Of a stretch of 64,000 nt of DNA, positions 17,702 to 27,301 are shown piece by piece. Each line of letters starts with the position of its first letter. The first letter of the stretch is position 1. This DNA is from Pseudomonadota bacterium (GTDB lineage: Bacteria; Pseudomonadota; Gammaproteobacteria; Steroidobacterales; JBCBZW01), in the NCBI GenBank assembly GCA_039193195.1, contig JBCCWS010000014.1, positions 60,184 to 124,183 of the forward strand, written 5' to 3'. The notes below the pieces were generated by a model, which had not been told where the DNA came from, did not search any database, and saw nothing but the letters and a program-made list of their open reading frames with translations. The position numbers were made by a program, and so were the translations under genes.

Positions 17702-20692
17702 TCAGTCGGTGAGACGCGTTACCGTCGACGCCACGTCCGTGACCGCCTGCGGCACAGCGGCGCCCAGGCTGTGCACCGCCGGCGTGACCACGAAGGGCAC
17801 TACCGGGTCGGCGAAGTCGCCGCCGTCGAAGTCCGGCAGACCGGCGGTGCGGAACACCAGCGGCTGCAGGTAGCGCGATGTCGCGTTGCTCACGCCAGCG
17901 GTGTAGTCGATGAGACCTTCGCGCGGCAGCTTGGCCACGTAGAGCGCATCGTCACCGCCCGTGCCCAGGGGCACGAAGGAGCGCGAAGGGCCGGCGACCA
18001 CGAGGCCGTCGTCCATCCAGATGGCCGCGTGCAGCTCATCGCCAAGGCTGCCATCGTAGGTGGTCATCCAGTTCACGCCGAGGCTCGGGTTCAGGCTCGC
18101 CACCCACATGGCGGTGCCGTCGCCAAGGCCCGTGGAGCCCGCCAGCACCACGCCGCCGGGCACAGCCGTGACCGAGTGGGCCAGGTCGTGAGGCGTGTTA
18201 CCGCCACTGGTGGGGACCCAGCCGGGCATGGTCGCATCGGAGGTGCTGTCGATGAACACTTCCCACTCGTAGTCCTGAGCCAGCATCACGTTGGCGATGG
18301 CCCCGCCGTACTGGGGCTCGATGTTGACCACCCACAGGGCAGGGTAAAGATCGACCACCGTGCCCAGCAGGCCGCCGACAGCGATCAGCGTGCCGTTCTC
18401 GAGCTCGGTGACGCTCTCGAACTCAGAGGATGCCTTGGAGCCGAAGGCGGTGGCCCACAGCAGGGCACCGTGCGGATCGATCTTCATCGCGAGGGCGTTC
18501 TGCGAGCGCAGGGTGCCGACGTCGTGCTCCGTGTTGCCTACCATGACGAAGTGGCCATCGCTGGTGGCGGTAACGGCTTCCACCCAGTCCGCCCCGGAGC
18601 TAGCGTAGGTGTTAGCCCACACGACGCTGCCCGTGTGGTCGAGACGGTAGGCGCACGGGTCGCGGTTGGTGATCGGTCCGTCCGTGTCTCGGCCCACCAT
18701 GAGGTACGCGGGGTGGCCAAGGTCGTCCTCGAACACCGCCATGTCGAAGACAAAGCACTTCGTGGCGACGTCGTGGCTCACGGTCCACTCGCGGTTGCCG
18801 GCGGCGTCGTGGCGCATCAGCCACGAGTCGTTCTGACCGTTGGCCGCGACCATTAGGCCGCCGTCGTCGAGCTCCACCACGCGCACCGGCTCGATGCCGT
18901 CCAGCTCCTTCTCCCAGGCCACGTCACCGGAGGCCAAGACCTTGGTGAGGAAGCCGGCGGTGGCGCGGTTGCCCGCGATCACCGTGGCGCCGTCCGCCAA
19001 GGGGGCGACGGTAGTGTTCTCCACGGCACCCGTGCCGGGACCGGTGGTGAGGGCCTGGGCCCAGCGCACGTTAGTGCCGGAGGTGGGCGCAGTCGGGCTC
19101 ATGGTGTGCGCGTCGACGGGCGGACGCACGCCCGTCAGGTTCCCTAGGCGCTGCAGATCGATCGGAGCTTCCCAGTTCGCCAGGTCAATGCCGAGCAGGG
19201 AGATCTGGAAGCCAGCGGACTGCTCCAGTCCACCGCCGAGCACCCACCAGGGGTCGTTCACGGGGCTGACGAACAGATCGCCGAAGAGCGAGGCGCGCAG
19301 GTAGGGGCCAGCGGCGCCGTTGATGGTCAGGCCCGCATCGAGCGCCGCCCACACCTTGGCATTAGCACCCGTGTCGGAGGTTAGGGTGGGCGTGGCGAAG
19401 GTGATGGGCTCGGCCTCGGCGATGGGCTCGGCGAAGTACTGGCCGTCGTTCCAGCCGATCTCCACGCCCACTTCGGTGGCCTGGGAGACGGAGAACACGG
19501 TGCCGGCCGTGAGGTTGGCTTCGGCGCCGAGGTAGAGGTCGAGGTCCGGCGCAATGGTGATCGGGAAACCACCAAGGAGCACGGTGTAGGCCGGCAGGGT
19601 GAGGCCCCACAGGCGCTGCTCTTGAGCGGCGATGGCCGCATCGCCGGTGGCCTTCACCTGGGCGTTGATCACGTAGCCGAAGGTCATGCGGGTGGCGATG
19701 CGGTGCAGCTCACCGTCGCGCAGGCGCACTTCGAGGTTGATGCCGCTGGCGCGCAGGAGGATCTCACCGCTCACGGTAACGCCGGCGCCGAAGTCCACGT
19801 CGTTGAAGCGAATCGGCAGGGCCGCGTAGGTGCACGCGACGGGCTCCTCCAGACCGCCGTCGTCCGGCTCGTGGGTCTCGTCCACGCAGCCGTTCATGAG
19901 CGTGAGGTAGGTATCCTTGCCGATCGTGCTCTCGATACCGGGGGTGAAGTCGACGCCCGCGTTGATCGTGCCGCTACCCAACACGTCGAACAGGTTCACT
20001 GGCGCCAGCTCCACCAGGGTGCTGTTGCCCGACTCGCGCACGTCCACCACCTCGCCGGGCAGCAACGAGGAGGGAATCTCCACCACGTGGTAGCCGCCCG
20101 GGGTGATGTCCTCCATGAACACCATGCCGGGCGCGAGGCTCTCCAGGAGCGGCGTCGAGGCGGTGAACTCCAACACGAAGTTGTCGCCGACCGGCTCGCC
20201 GAGGAGGAACACCAAATCCGTGTCGCGGTCGACGAAGGCGACGGGCACGGAGAACTCGAGCGTGTCGTAGCCGTTCACATTGAAGGGCACGGTGCCGGCG
20301 CGCAGCTGCTGCACCAGGGCGCCGATGGCGCCGCGCGGCAGCTGGACGACGATGTCGTCGTTGGCCGGCGTGGTGGCGAAGGGCGGGATGGGGCCGAAGT
20401 CGAGGCGGTTGTCGATCACCTCGGCGTAGCCAGGGATGAAGTCGCTGGTGGCGACGGCGTTAGTCCACTCGCCCGAGCCCACGTTGGTGAGCGAGGCGGT
20501 GAGGGAGAGTTCCACGGTCTGCCCGTCGATGGGGGTGGCGCCCGTCACCCGCCAGTTGCCGAGCTGCAGCTCATCGCTCTCATCGAGGGCGTAAACCGGA
20601 CCCGCGACGAGGCCACTCAGCAGGGCAGCACAAAGCATTGAGGCGGCCGCGAAGGGGCGTGAGAGACGGGGGAGCAGGTCGAGCAGGCACAT
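17702..20692 (-). CDS. Large secreted protein with C-terminal beta-propeller-like repeats
   Basis: This 996-residue protein has a signal peptide ending near VYA (about residue 36) and GAGGAA eight bases before the ATG. Residues about 40-230 look like a secreted beta-sandwich of repeat-containing surface proteins (SLTASLTNVGSGEW, SDFIPGYAEVIDN). The middle part is beta-rich. From about residue 560 there are recurrent units such as WAQAL, WANTYASSGADWVEAV, WATAFG and WMTTYDGSLGDELHAA, each about 50-60 residues and resembling SBBP/delta-60 propeller blades. There is no membrane anchor or sorting tail. I do not recognise the family. A role in surface or extracellular binding is only a guess. Confidence 0.8.
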   Translation of the reverse strand: MCLLDLLPRLSRPFAAASMLCAALLSGLVAGPVYALDESDELQLGNWRVTGATPIDGQTVELSLTASLTNVGSGEWTNAVATSDFIPGYAEVIDNRLDFGPIPPFATTPANDDIVVQLPRGAIGALVQQLRAGTVPFNVNGYDTLEFSVPVAFVDRDTDLVFLLGEPVGDNFVLEFTASTPLLESLAPGMVFMEDITPGGYHVVEIPSSLLPGEVVDVRESGNSTLVELAPVNLFDVLGSGTINAGVDFTPGIESTIGKDTYLTLMNGCVDETHEPDDGGLEEPVACTYAALPIRFNDVDFGAGVTVSGEILLRASGINLEVRLRDGELHRIATRMTFGYVINAQVKATGDAAIAAQEQRLWGLTLPAYTVLLGGFPITIAPDLDLYLGAEANLTAGTVFSVSQATEVGVEIGWNDGQYFAEPIAEAEPITFATPTLTSDTGANAKVWAALDAGLTINGAAGPYLRASLFGDLFVSPVNDPWWVLGGGLEQSAGFQISLLGIDLANWEAPIDLQRLGNLTGVRPPVDAHTMSPTAPTSGTNVRWAQALTTGPGTGAVENTTVAPLADGATVIAGNRATAGFLTKVLASGDVAWEKELDGIEPVRVVELDDGGLMVAANGQNDSWLMRHDAAGNREWTVSHDVATKCFVFDMAVFEDDLGHPAYLMVGRDTDGPITNRDPCAYRLDHTGSVVWANTYASSGADWVEAVTATSDGHFVMVGNTEHDVGTLRSQNALAMKIDPHGALLWATAFGSKASSEFESVTELENGTLIAVGGLLGTVVDLYPALWVVNIEPQYGGAIANVMLAQDYEWEVFIDSTSDATMPGWVPTSGGNTPHDLAHSVTAVPGGVVLAGSTGLGDGTAMWVASLNPSLGVNWMTTYDGSLGDELHAAIWMDDGLVVAGPSRSFVPLGTGGDDALYVAKLPREGLIDYTAGVSNATSRYLQPLVFRTAGLPDFDGGDFADPVVPFVVTPAVHSLGAAVPQAVTDVASTVTRLTD

Positions 20693-20781
20693 GGTCGTTT
20701 CCTCAGGTGAGAGTGAATGTGCCCTGGTCTTCGCAGCCCTCCTCGCAAACCTGACGTTACATGTGAAACTTTTTTTCGTGC

Positions 20782-20819
20782 CCCTGCGCCAGCGCCACTG
20801 ACGAGGCGCCGGCGCAGGG
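20782..20819. other. Strong GC-rich hairpin in intergenic region
   Basis: Two 15-base arms beginning CCCTGCGCC and ending GGCGCAGGG pair with one mismatch around the loop ACTGACGA. A run of seven T lies on the plus strand just before it. No T-run follows the hairpin on either strand, so it is not a standard intrinsic terminator, although it sits just downstream of the broken reading frame ending at 20868. Confidence 0.4.
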
Positions 20820-20867
20820 CGGAAACGGCGGGAGGGTCAGCTGATTTGGCTACCCCCGTGGGGTCCA

Positions 20868-21106
20868 CTAGTTGGCGATCAGCGCCCTGACGAGGGCGTC
20901 CGACGTAGTACCCACGCTGGCCTCGGCCTGCGCGGGGACTTCGATCAATCGGGCGATCATGGCCGTGTCCTCAGCGGTGGCAAAGCCGGTGATGCGGTGA
21001 CCTCCTGGCCAGGAGCCGCGCTGATGATCTCCTCGAAGTTGTTCGCCGGGTCAAACATCACGGCGCTGATGTTGAGGGTGATGTCGGCGCCGCGACGGGG
21101 GTCCAC
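20868..21106 (-). pseudogene. Frameshifted C-terminal remnant of a secreted-type protein
   Basis: Translating the minus strand from the GTG at 21106 gives VDPRRGADITLNISAVMFDP then NNFEEIISAAPGQEV. Near 21000 the frame must shift by one base to continue as HRITGFATAEDTAMIARLIE, ending VRALIAN and TAG at 20868. Both halves look like real protein, so this is a degraded gene or a base missing from the assembly. No start codon or signal peptide is visible. I do not recognise the family. The remaining bases up to 21330 show nothing interpretable. Confidence 0.5.
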
Positions 21107-21330
21107 CGGCGATCATCGGCCCGAGATCTCGTTCCATGGGCCGAGTAGGCCCTACCCTCTTAGGCGTTAAGGTCGAGGAATTCGGCTGAATAATGTTGCT
21201 CCATCAACTAATCCCTAGTGGGCCGCGGATCACACCCGTCTTGCCGACGGGTTCGCGCGGGTGGGCTACTAGGCACAGTAGGGAGTAGCGCTGAAGAGGG
21301 CGTAGGCTGCGCGCTAAACGCGTCGAGACC

Positions 21331-22542
21331 TCAGCGCGAATCAACCCCTGGCACAATGCGAATGAGCTGGCCGTCTGGCGCACCCGTGTACTGCAGGGCC
21401 CCATCGTCGCTCACGGTGAACACCGTATCCGTGAGCAAGTAGAGCGTGCCGCCGGGGCTGACGGCCACCTTGCGTGCGCGCACGCGATCCTCAGCAAACA
21501 GCGCGGTCGCGCTCACTACGCGCGTCCCATCGACATGCAGGCGCCATAGGCTCCCCCGGGACAAGCCGGGCACCAACAGATCGCCCGTCCACTCGGGGAA
21601 ATCACGGCCGAAGTAAAAGCTGAGGCCAGTAGGGGCCACGGTCTGCACGAATGACCAGGCAGGAGCGGTGAAGGTGAGTCCATCGCTGTTGATCGCTGGG
21701 GGCACGTAGTCACGGTCGCGGTAGGTGCCTGCCGTGCGCACGGGCCACCCGTAGTTGGCGCCACGCGCGAGTACATTGATCTCATCGCCCTGGCGCGAGC
21801 CGTGCTCGGAGAACCACAGCGCACCCGTGCGCGGATGACGGGCGATGCCCTGGGCAGCGCGCAGGCCGAGGGCGTACAGGCCAGGCGCGCCTTCCACGCC
21901 GAAGTCGGGGTTGTCTTCGGGCACGCTGCCGTCGTCGTTCAGACGCAGCACCTTGCCGCGCAGATCGGTAACGTCCTGAGCGATCGGCACTGGCGGCTCG
22001 TCCGACTCGCGGAACACTCGCTCGCCAGCGGTGATGTAGAGCTTGCCGTCCGCCCCGAACGCCAAACCACCACCATAGTGATGATATTCGTTAGCTGTGT
22101 AAGGACTCACTTTCGCAATGGTGCGCACGTCGGTGAGTCCCCCAGAGCTCAGCTCGCCTCGCACGACCTTGAGACCTCGCGTGTCTCCCTTGCGGGCCGC
22201 GTAGGAGAGGTACAGCCAACGATTCTCGGCAAAGTTCGGGTGCAGCACGACATCGAACAAGCCGCTGTTGTCGCCAGGGGTGCCCTCGACGGTCTCGCGG
22301 ATGCGGTCCGCCGGCACCCCCGGAACGCGGGTCGCCTTCCCAGCTTCGAGGTCGACGCGAAGCAAATCGCCTTGCTTCTCGGTCACCAGCGCTTGGCTCT
22401 CGCTCAGGAAGGCTATGCTCCAAGGGCTTGCGAGGCCATCGATCACGACCTCTTTGGTCGGCTCAGACGGCTGCGCCGCTCCGGCCTGCGTGGCCACAGC
22501 CACAGTCCACGCCGCACACGCCACTGCTAGTAGTTCCTTCAT
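21331..22542 (-). CDS. PQQ-dependent sugar dehydrogenase family protein, secreted
   Basis: The start is MKELLAVACAAWTVAVATQA, with GGAGG six bases upstream, giving 403 residues with a signal peptide cut near AGA (about residue 24). A longer frame upstream lacks a signal. The mature part is a six-bladed propeller of the soluble glucose/sorbosone dehydrogenase family: GLASPWSIAFL at the start, DNSGLFDVVLHPNF, HHYGGGLAFGADGKLYITAG, LWFSEHGSRQGDEIN and GANYGWP. These include the His and acidic positions used for catalysis and calcium/PQQ binding. Electrons would go to a periplasmic carrier. The sugar substrate is unknown. Confidence 0.9.
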   Translation of the reverse strand: MKELLAVACAAWTVAVATQAGAAQPSEPTKEVVIDGLASPWSIAFLSESQALVTEKQGDLLRVDLEAGKATRVPGVPADRIRETVEGTPGDNSGLFDVVLHPNFAENRWLYLSYAARKGDTRGLKVVRGELSSGGLTDVRTIAKVSPYTANEYHHYGGGLAFGADGKLYITAGERVFRESDEPPVPIAQDVTDLRGKVLRLNDDGSVPEDNPDFGVEGAPGLYALGLRAAQGIARHPRTGALWFSEHGSRQGDEINVLARGANYGWPVRTAGTYRDRDYVPPAINSDGLTFTAPAWSFVQTVAPTGLSFYFGRDFPEWTGDLLVPGLSRGSLWRLHVDGTRVVSATALFAEDRVRARKVAVSPGGTLYLLTDTVFTVSDDGALQYTGAPDGQLIRIVPGVDSR

Positions 22543-22838
22543 CGCCTGCCTCCGCCATCGCCCAAGCTCAAGTCTAGCGAGTCGGCGTTGGCGCTTGACC
22601 AAGAACGACGTGAGCTCGGCTCGCTTCGTCGCATCGGGCGCGCTTAGGGCAACGACACGCACTCGCTACCGCTTGCGTCGGCGGGTCCCACCTAACCGTC
22701 CGCCCATCTGTCGGCATGTCCCGCTCACCCAACACCCTTGAGGTCGTAGAACCTCAATCAGCGCTAGGGGCTACTGATAGACTCAAGCCGTCGCGCTAGC
22801 CAGGGCGACGCGCGCTCAATCGCTCGAGGACATCGCCA

Positions 22839-24386
22839 ATGGATGGGTTCCTGCCGCTGATCGAGGCGTTTCTCGCCTTCGCCCTGACCATGCTGGGGCT
22901 AGCCACTGCAGTTGCCGCGCTCACAGGCATTTGGCAGCGCGCCTTCCGATGGCGCGCCGCAATACTCCGCGAGTCCCTGGTCACTCTGTACACGAGCAAG
23001 ATCGCCCCGCTGCTCGGTGGCGGATCGGACAGCGCCACGAGAGAGAACGCTCTGGCCGAGTTCATCGTCGAGATGACGATGCTGCCGGTGGCCTACCACG
23101 AGGCGCTACCGAGGGCGCAAGATGAGGTGAGCCCCGCATCCACCAGCGGGGCAAACGACACCCAACTGCGCCCACCCCTAGATGCGCAGACCGGTTTACG
23201 GGCACGGCGCATCGACCGAGTCCAGCGCTGCCTCGGGGTGCCCCGAAGCCGGTTCCTGCTAATCCGCCAGTTCTTTCGACTGCAACGGGCCTGGCGCGGC
23301 TGGCTGGCCTCACGCTACGCGGTGGAGAGCCTACCCGAGCCACAGTTCGCGCGCCGTTTCGCCGACTCGACCATTGGCCGGGCCGTTGCGCACACGATCG
23401 GGCCCGGGCGATGGGATGCCTTCGTAGAAGACCTCACGGACAGCTACAGCGCCATCGGCGTTGGCGCCACGGAGGAATTCACCCGGCGCTGCCGCGTGTA
23501 CACCGTCGCTACGTCCTTCGCCCTGGTCTTCGGCGTCAACGTCGATGCCTTCGATCTCCTGAACCGCTACCTCACCGATTCGGACGTGCGGGCCAGCGTG
23601 CTCGACCAGGAAGAGACACTGCTCGCCAACGCTACGGTAAACCCGGCGGCCGACACGGACGGAGCTCGGCAGGCCCGAAAGCCGCCCGCCGCTCAACGAA
23701 TGCAATCGGTCATTCAATCGCTTCGCGAGGTCGCGCCCACCGAGGACGCACGCAAGCTGGTCGACGAGCTCGAGGGCCTTCGAGGAGAAGCCGCCCAGGA
23801 GTTCTCAAGGGCCAGTGATGCAAGCCGCCGCGTGGCGAGCGAGCTCGTCGACAACTTTCCCATCGGCTGGAACCGCTACCCCTACTGCGATGATGGCTAC
23901 CTGACCGATCCGCGCTGCCTGCGCGTGGTCGCCAACGCGGCTCGGCGGACGAGCACGCTGGCCGACGCCGAGCCGGTAAACAGGGTCGACCCGGCCACCA
24001 ATGCCCCATCCTCGCAATGGCAGGTGTTCCGCACGGTCGTCGGCCGCACCTGGCGAGTCGACGCCGGCGGCATGGTGAAGTGGTTCCTCGGCGTGATCTT
24101 GGCCGGGCTGATGGCAGGGCTCGGCGCACCCTTCTGGGTGCGCGTGGTCAACCGAGCCCTCGAGGTGCGCAGCGTCGTGCGGTCGCGGGGTAGCGATGCA
24201 GACAGGACCAAAGCCAGCGCCGAGACCAGGGGCGAACCCGCCGCGCCCACCCCCCCTCGACCCGCCGACCTGGTGCTTGGCACGGCCGCTGGCGTCGACC
24301 TCGCAGACGCCGCCGCCATCGCCCGTCAAGCCGCCGATGAAGCCCTGGGGAAAGCGACGCGCGACGCTCGCGCGGGGAGCCGATAG
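22839..24386 (+). CDS. Unknown membrane protein, first gene of a three-gene cassette
   Basis: This 515-residue protein is not one I recognise. GAGG lies nine bases before the ATG. Residues 3-33 form a membrane helix (FLAFALTMLGLATAVAALTG), followed by a basic stretch. A long soluble region has helical segments, and a second membrane helix lies near residues 410-435 (FLGVILAGLMAGLGAPFWV). The tail is Pro/Ala-rich. The soluble part includes GWNRYPYCDD near residue 347. The next gene starts one base after this stop, so translation is probably coupled. The layout suggests a scaffold whose central part faces one compartment between two membrane passes. Confidence 0.8.
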   Translation: MDGFLPLIEAFLAFALTMLGLATAVAALTGIWQRAFRWRAAILRESLVTLYTSKIAPLLGGGSDSATRENALAEFIVEMTMLPVAYHEALPRAQDEVSPASTSGANDTQLRPPLDAQTGLRARRIDRVQRCLGVPRSRFLLIRQFFRLQRAWRGWLASRYAVESLPEPQFARRFADSTIGRAVAHTIGPGRWDAFVEDLTDSYSAIGVGATEEFTRRCRVYTVATSFALVFGVNVDAFDLLNRYLTDSDVRASVLDQEETLLANATVNPAADTDGARQARKPPAAQRMQSVIQSLREVAPTEDARKLVDELEGLRGEAAQEFSRASDASRRVASELVDNFPIGWNRYPYCDDGYLTDPRCLRVVANAARRTSTLADAEPVNRVDPATNAPSSQWQVFRTVVGRTWRVDAGGMVKWFLGVILAGLMAGLGAPFWVRVVNRALEVRSVVRSRGSDADRTKASAETRGEPAAPTPPRPADLVLGTAAGVDLADAAAIARQAADEALGKATRDARAGSR

Positions 24387-27254
24387 ATGACTGTCTCGAT
24401 GAACGTTGTCGCCGCGGCCCTGTCCGTCGCTCGCGGTCTCGCGCGCCTCACCGATCGGGTGGACAACCTGCGCGCAGAGAGCGCCGCCCTGCGCGCAGAC
24501 CTCGCTCTGCGCGACGCCGCCCTACTGCTACCGCCGTCAGCGCCGAGCATGGTCGGCTCACTCCTCACGCACCTGCGCGATACGGCTAATGCGCAGCCAG
24601 ACCCCCTAGGCGATGAGCGTGCGGCGCTGGATGCGCTCGTTCGCCGCGCCGATGCCACCGAACCCGAACTGCTGGCGGCTATGCAGGCGCACCTACCGGA
24701 CGCGATCACCTGGACCGTGTCTGATCCCGACGGTTCCTTCCGCCAGCGCCTACACGCCCAGCGCAGCGCCTGGAACCTGGACGATGCGGACATCCTGCGC
24801 GCCGCTTACTACCTCGAGCCCGGACAGGACGAACGGCAGCGATCCACCCCGTGGCGCATCGCCGTGGCCGTGATCGAGGTGGCCGCCGAGCTCGCCCTGG
24901 AGAACGCCGACGTCCTCCTGCACGATGCCGCCCTGCGGCCGGTAATCGAGGCGACGCTCGCACGCTTCGCCGACCCTGAGGGCGGCCTGGACGCCACCAG
25001 TGGCCCCGGCAAGCTCCTGCGCTACGTGCTGCGCGCCACTCTGAACGGCGCCCTCGACCACACGGAGTTGCTCGGTGAGCGGATCGATGGCGGCTGGGTA
25101 CCGGGCCTGCTCGCCGTGCTGGCGAACGTGCGTGACCAGCAGGGCGAAGACTTCGTGACCGGCCTCGTGCGCGGCGAGGGTTACCCGCAACTGGTCGCCT
25201 CGCTGCTCGATCGTCGCGTCGCTCGCCTGAGTGACGACGATGCCTCCGCCTTTGAGCAACTCGCTGGCGACGTGCTGCGCAGCGCCGCCGACACGATCGG
25301 CACCCAGGCGAGCTTCGAGGGCTTCCTGCAAGCGCACTGGAGCGGCCTGCTCGAAGGCACCCTCGATGCCGTGCAGGCCAACGGCGCCGTGCTCTTGAGC
25401 GACGCGCGACCGGCCGCCCGCGTCACCCTGCTGGCGGCCATCGACACGCTGGCCGGCCTCGACGGCCGCGACGTGCTGCAGGTCTCCACCCTCACCGCTG
25501 CAGTGGAGACCGCGATCGGGGCCGTGGCCGCCGATCCCGTGCTGCTCCAGGACGAGAGCAAACGCTCCGCGTGGCTCAACGAACTCCTGCGCTCGCTCGC
25601 CGATATCGCCGCCGACGCAGGACTCGCCCAGGTGCTCACCCCCGGTGGTGTGCAGTCGCTCCTGCAGAGCACCCTAGGGTCGCTCGCCACCCATCCCACG
25701 CTCGCCGGGCGCGAAGATCGCTTCATCTCCCAGGCGCTCACCCACATCCTTAGCGAGCTCGCCGTTGCCCCGACCCTCGGTCGCGACATGCTCACGCAAG
25801 TGGCTGTGGATGGCGTGCTCGGCACGATGGCGCAGCAGCCCGACCTCCTCGGCACCGACTATCCCGTGCTGATCGGCCGCCTCGCCGCAAGCCTGGCGGA
25901 CGCCTTACAAGACGGTAAGCTCAGCCGCGAAGACAGCCGCGCCCTGCTCGTGGTGGCGGTGGAGCGGGCGGCCGAACAGGGCAGCACGCTCGGCGGTCGT
26001 CACACGGATGTGGTCAACGCCTCCCTGCAAGCCTTGCTGGACGCCCTACGCTTGCCGCAGACCCGCTTGCTCGACAGCGCAAGCCTGCGTCGGGTCGCCG
26101 GCGCTGCCCTGGATAGCGTGCTCGCCCGACCGGATCTCTTCGCTGGCCAACCGGCCCTGCTGGCCGCCGCCGCCGAGGCGGTGGTCGAACAGGTGCTCGG
26201 GCGAGATCTCGCGCGCCCGAGCTTGCGCTCCCTGGCGGGAGCCGCCGTGGAGCGCGTCCTCGTCACCTTCGCCGCACGACCGGAACTGCTGGCCCACGGT
26301 CGCCACGGCCCGATCATCGCCACCGCCGCGGGCGCCCTGGGCCGCGCGATGGAAGACTTCTCCCTCTCCCTGGACGAAGCGCGCGCCATCCTCGATGAGC
26401 TGATGACGCTCGCACTCGAGACGCCATGGAACTTCGGCGATGACGACGACAGTACCCTCGCCCAGGCGCTGAGCGCCTTCCTAAGGGTATTGCTCGCCGA
26501 GCACCGCGACCTGATCAGCCGCGATACCGTGGTGGACGCGGTGCGCGCGGCGCTCGCCGTGGTGATCGCCGATCCCGAGCTGTTCCGTCACCGACCGCAG
26601 CTCCTCGCGGACGGGGCGCGCGCCATCCTCGCCGAGGTGTTGGTCGATACGCGTCGCATTCCCCCCTTTGCGGACCTGGCGAGCGCCGGTGTGCTCGCCC
26701 TGCTCGAAGGCGTGCAGGAAGCGCCCGGCCTGCTGGACACGCGCCATCCGCGCATCGTCGCCACCCTGGCGGGAGGACTCGCCGAGGCCCTCGCCTCGCG
26801 ACAGCTGACCGGGGAACAGGCCCGCAGCCTGCTCATCGCACTCACCTTTGCCCTTCGCGAGGATGTGGCCGTGTTCGCCGATCGCGAATCCCTTGCGAGC
26901 AAGCTGCTCGCGCGCTTGCTCGACCGACTGGTCACCGGCGCCGAGGGCGAGCTGCAATTCAGCGGTGAGACCCTGGTCGAGCTGATCGAGGCCCTCATGA
27001 GTGCGGTGGCCGCCCATGGCCTGGCGATCCTCGGCGCTGACCCCTTGGATACCCTGCTCGAGCGCTTCGACATGGCCCTAGAGGCCGCCCTGCGCGAGGC
27101 CAAACCCTTGCTTGGCCGCCTCCTGGAGCTGCGCGAGGCTGCCGTGCTGGTGGCGCAGGTGGTGCGACGCTGGGCCCAGGGCGGCGTGCACACCTTCGAC
27201 AATCCGGAATTCGCTCGCCTGGTGGGCGAGATCGCTCAAGAACTGACCCAGTAG
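24387..27254 (+). CDS. Unknown 955-residue alpha-helical repeat protein, second gene of cassette
   Basis: The start codon follows the upstream stop with no gap. The protein is almost entirely Ala/Leu-rich helices with no signal peptide or membrane segment. It contains an internal repeat: LLGTDYPVLIGRLAASLADA at residue 487, LLAHGRHGPIIATAAGALGR at 634 and LLDTRHPRIVATLAGGLAEA at 782, a period of 147-148 residues. Half-units (PDLFAGQPALL, PELFRHRPQLL) fall between them, so the basic unit is about 73 residues. It resembles a HEAT-like solenoid in character, not in recognised sequence. No enzyme motif is visible. A protein-binding scaffold is the most I would infer. Confidence 0.8.
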   Translation: MTVSMNVVAAALSVARGLARLTDRVDNLRAESAALRADLALRDAALLLPPSAPSMVGSLLTHLRDTANAQPDPLGDERAALDALVRRADATEPELLAAMQAHLPDAITWTVSDPDGSFRQRLHAQRSAWNLDDADILRAAYYLEPGQDERQRSTPWRIAVAVIEVAAELALENADVLLHDAALRPVIEATLARFADPEGGLDATSGPGKLLRYVLRATLNGALDHTELLGERIDGGWVPGLLAVLANVRDQQGEDFVTGLVRGEGYPQLVASLLDRRVARLSDDDASAFEQLAGDVLRSAADTIGTQASFEGFLQAHWSGLLEGTLDAVQANGAVLLSDARPAARVTLLAAIDTLAGLDGRDVLQVSTLTAAVETAIGAVAADPVLLQDESKRSAWLNELLRSLADIAADAGLAQVLTPGGVQSLLQSTLGSLATHPTLAGREDRFISQALTHILSELAVAPTLGRDMLTQVAVDGVLGTMAQQPDLLGTDYPVLIGRLAASLADALQDGKLSREDSRALLVVAVERAAEQGSTLGGRHTDVVNASLQALLDALRLPQTRLLDSASLRRVAGAALDSVLARPDLFAGQPALLAAAAEAVVEQVLGRDLARPSLRSLAGAAVERVLVTFAARPELLAHGRHGPIIATAAGALGRAMEDFSLSLDEARAILDELMTLALETPWNFGDDDDSTLAQALSAFLRVLLAEHRDLISRDTVVDAVRAALAVVIADPELFRHRPQLLADGARAILAEVLVDTRRIPPFADLASAGVLALLEGVQEAPGLLDTRHPRIVATLAGGLAEALASRQLTGEQARSLLIALTFALREDVAVFADRESLASKLLARLLDRLVTGAEGELQFSGETLVELIEALMSAVAAHGLAILGADPLDTLLERFDMALEAALREAKPLLGRLLELREAAVLVAQVVRRWAQGGVHTFDNPEFARLVGEIAQELTQ

Positions 27255-27301
27255 TCACGCGACACAAGCCGCGGTGCGCCGCATCGCGCGAGGGAATCGA
27301 C

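Noticed and set aside
17666..18856. A 396-codon plus-strand frame opposite the secreted repeat protein.
   Set aside because: It is His/Arg/Val-rich without domain features, and the minus-strand frame has a signal peptide, ribosome site and clear repeats.
20760..20820. Classical intrinsic terminator from the T-run and GC hairpin.
   Set aside because: The T-run lies before, not after, the hairpin on the plus strand and becomes A on the minus strand.
21215..21226. A second MITE end: CTAGTGGGCCGC matches the element's terminus.
   Set aside because: Only 12 bases match and there is no partner repeat or remaining interior. A similar CTAGTGGGCC at 52464 is the YheU stop region.
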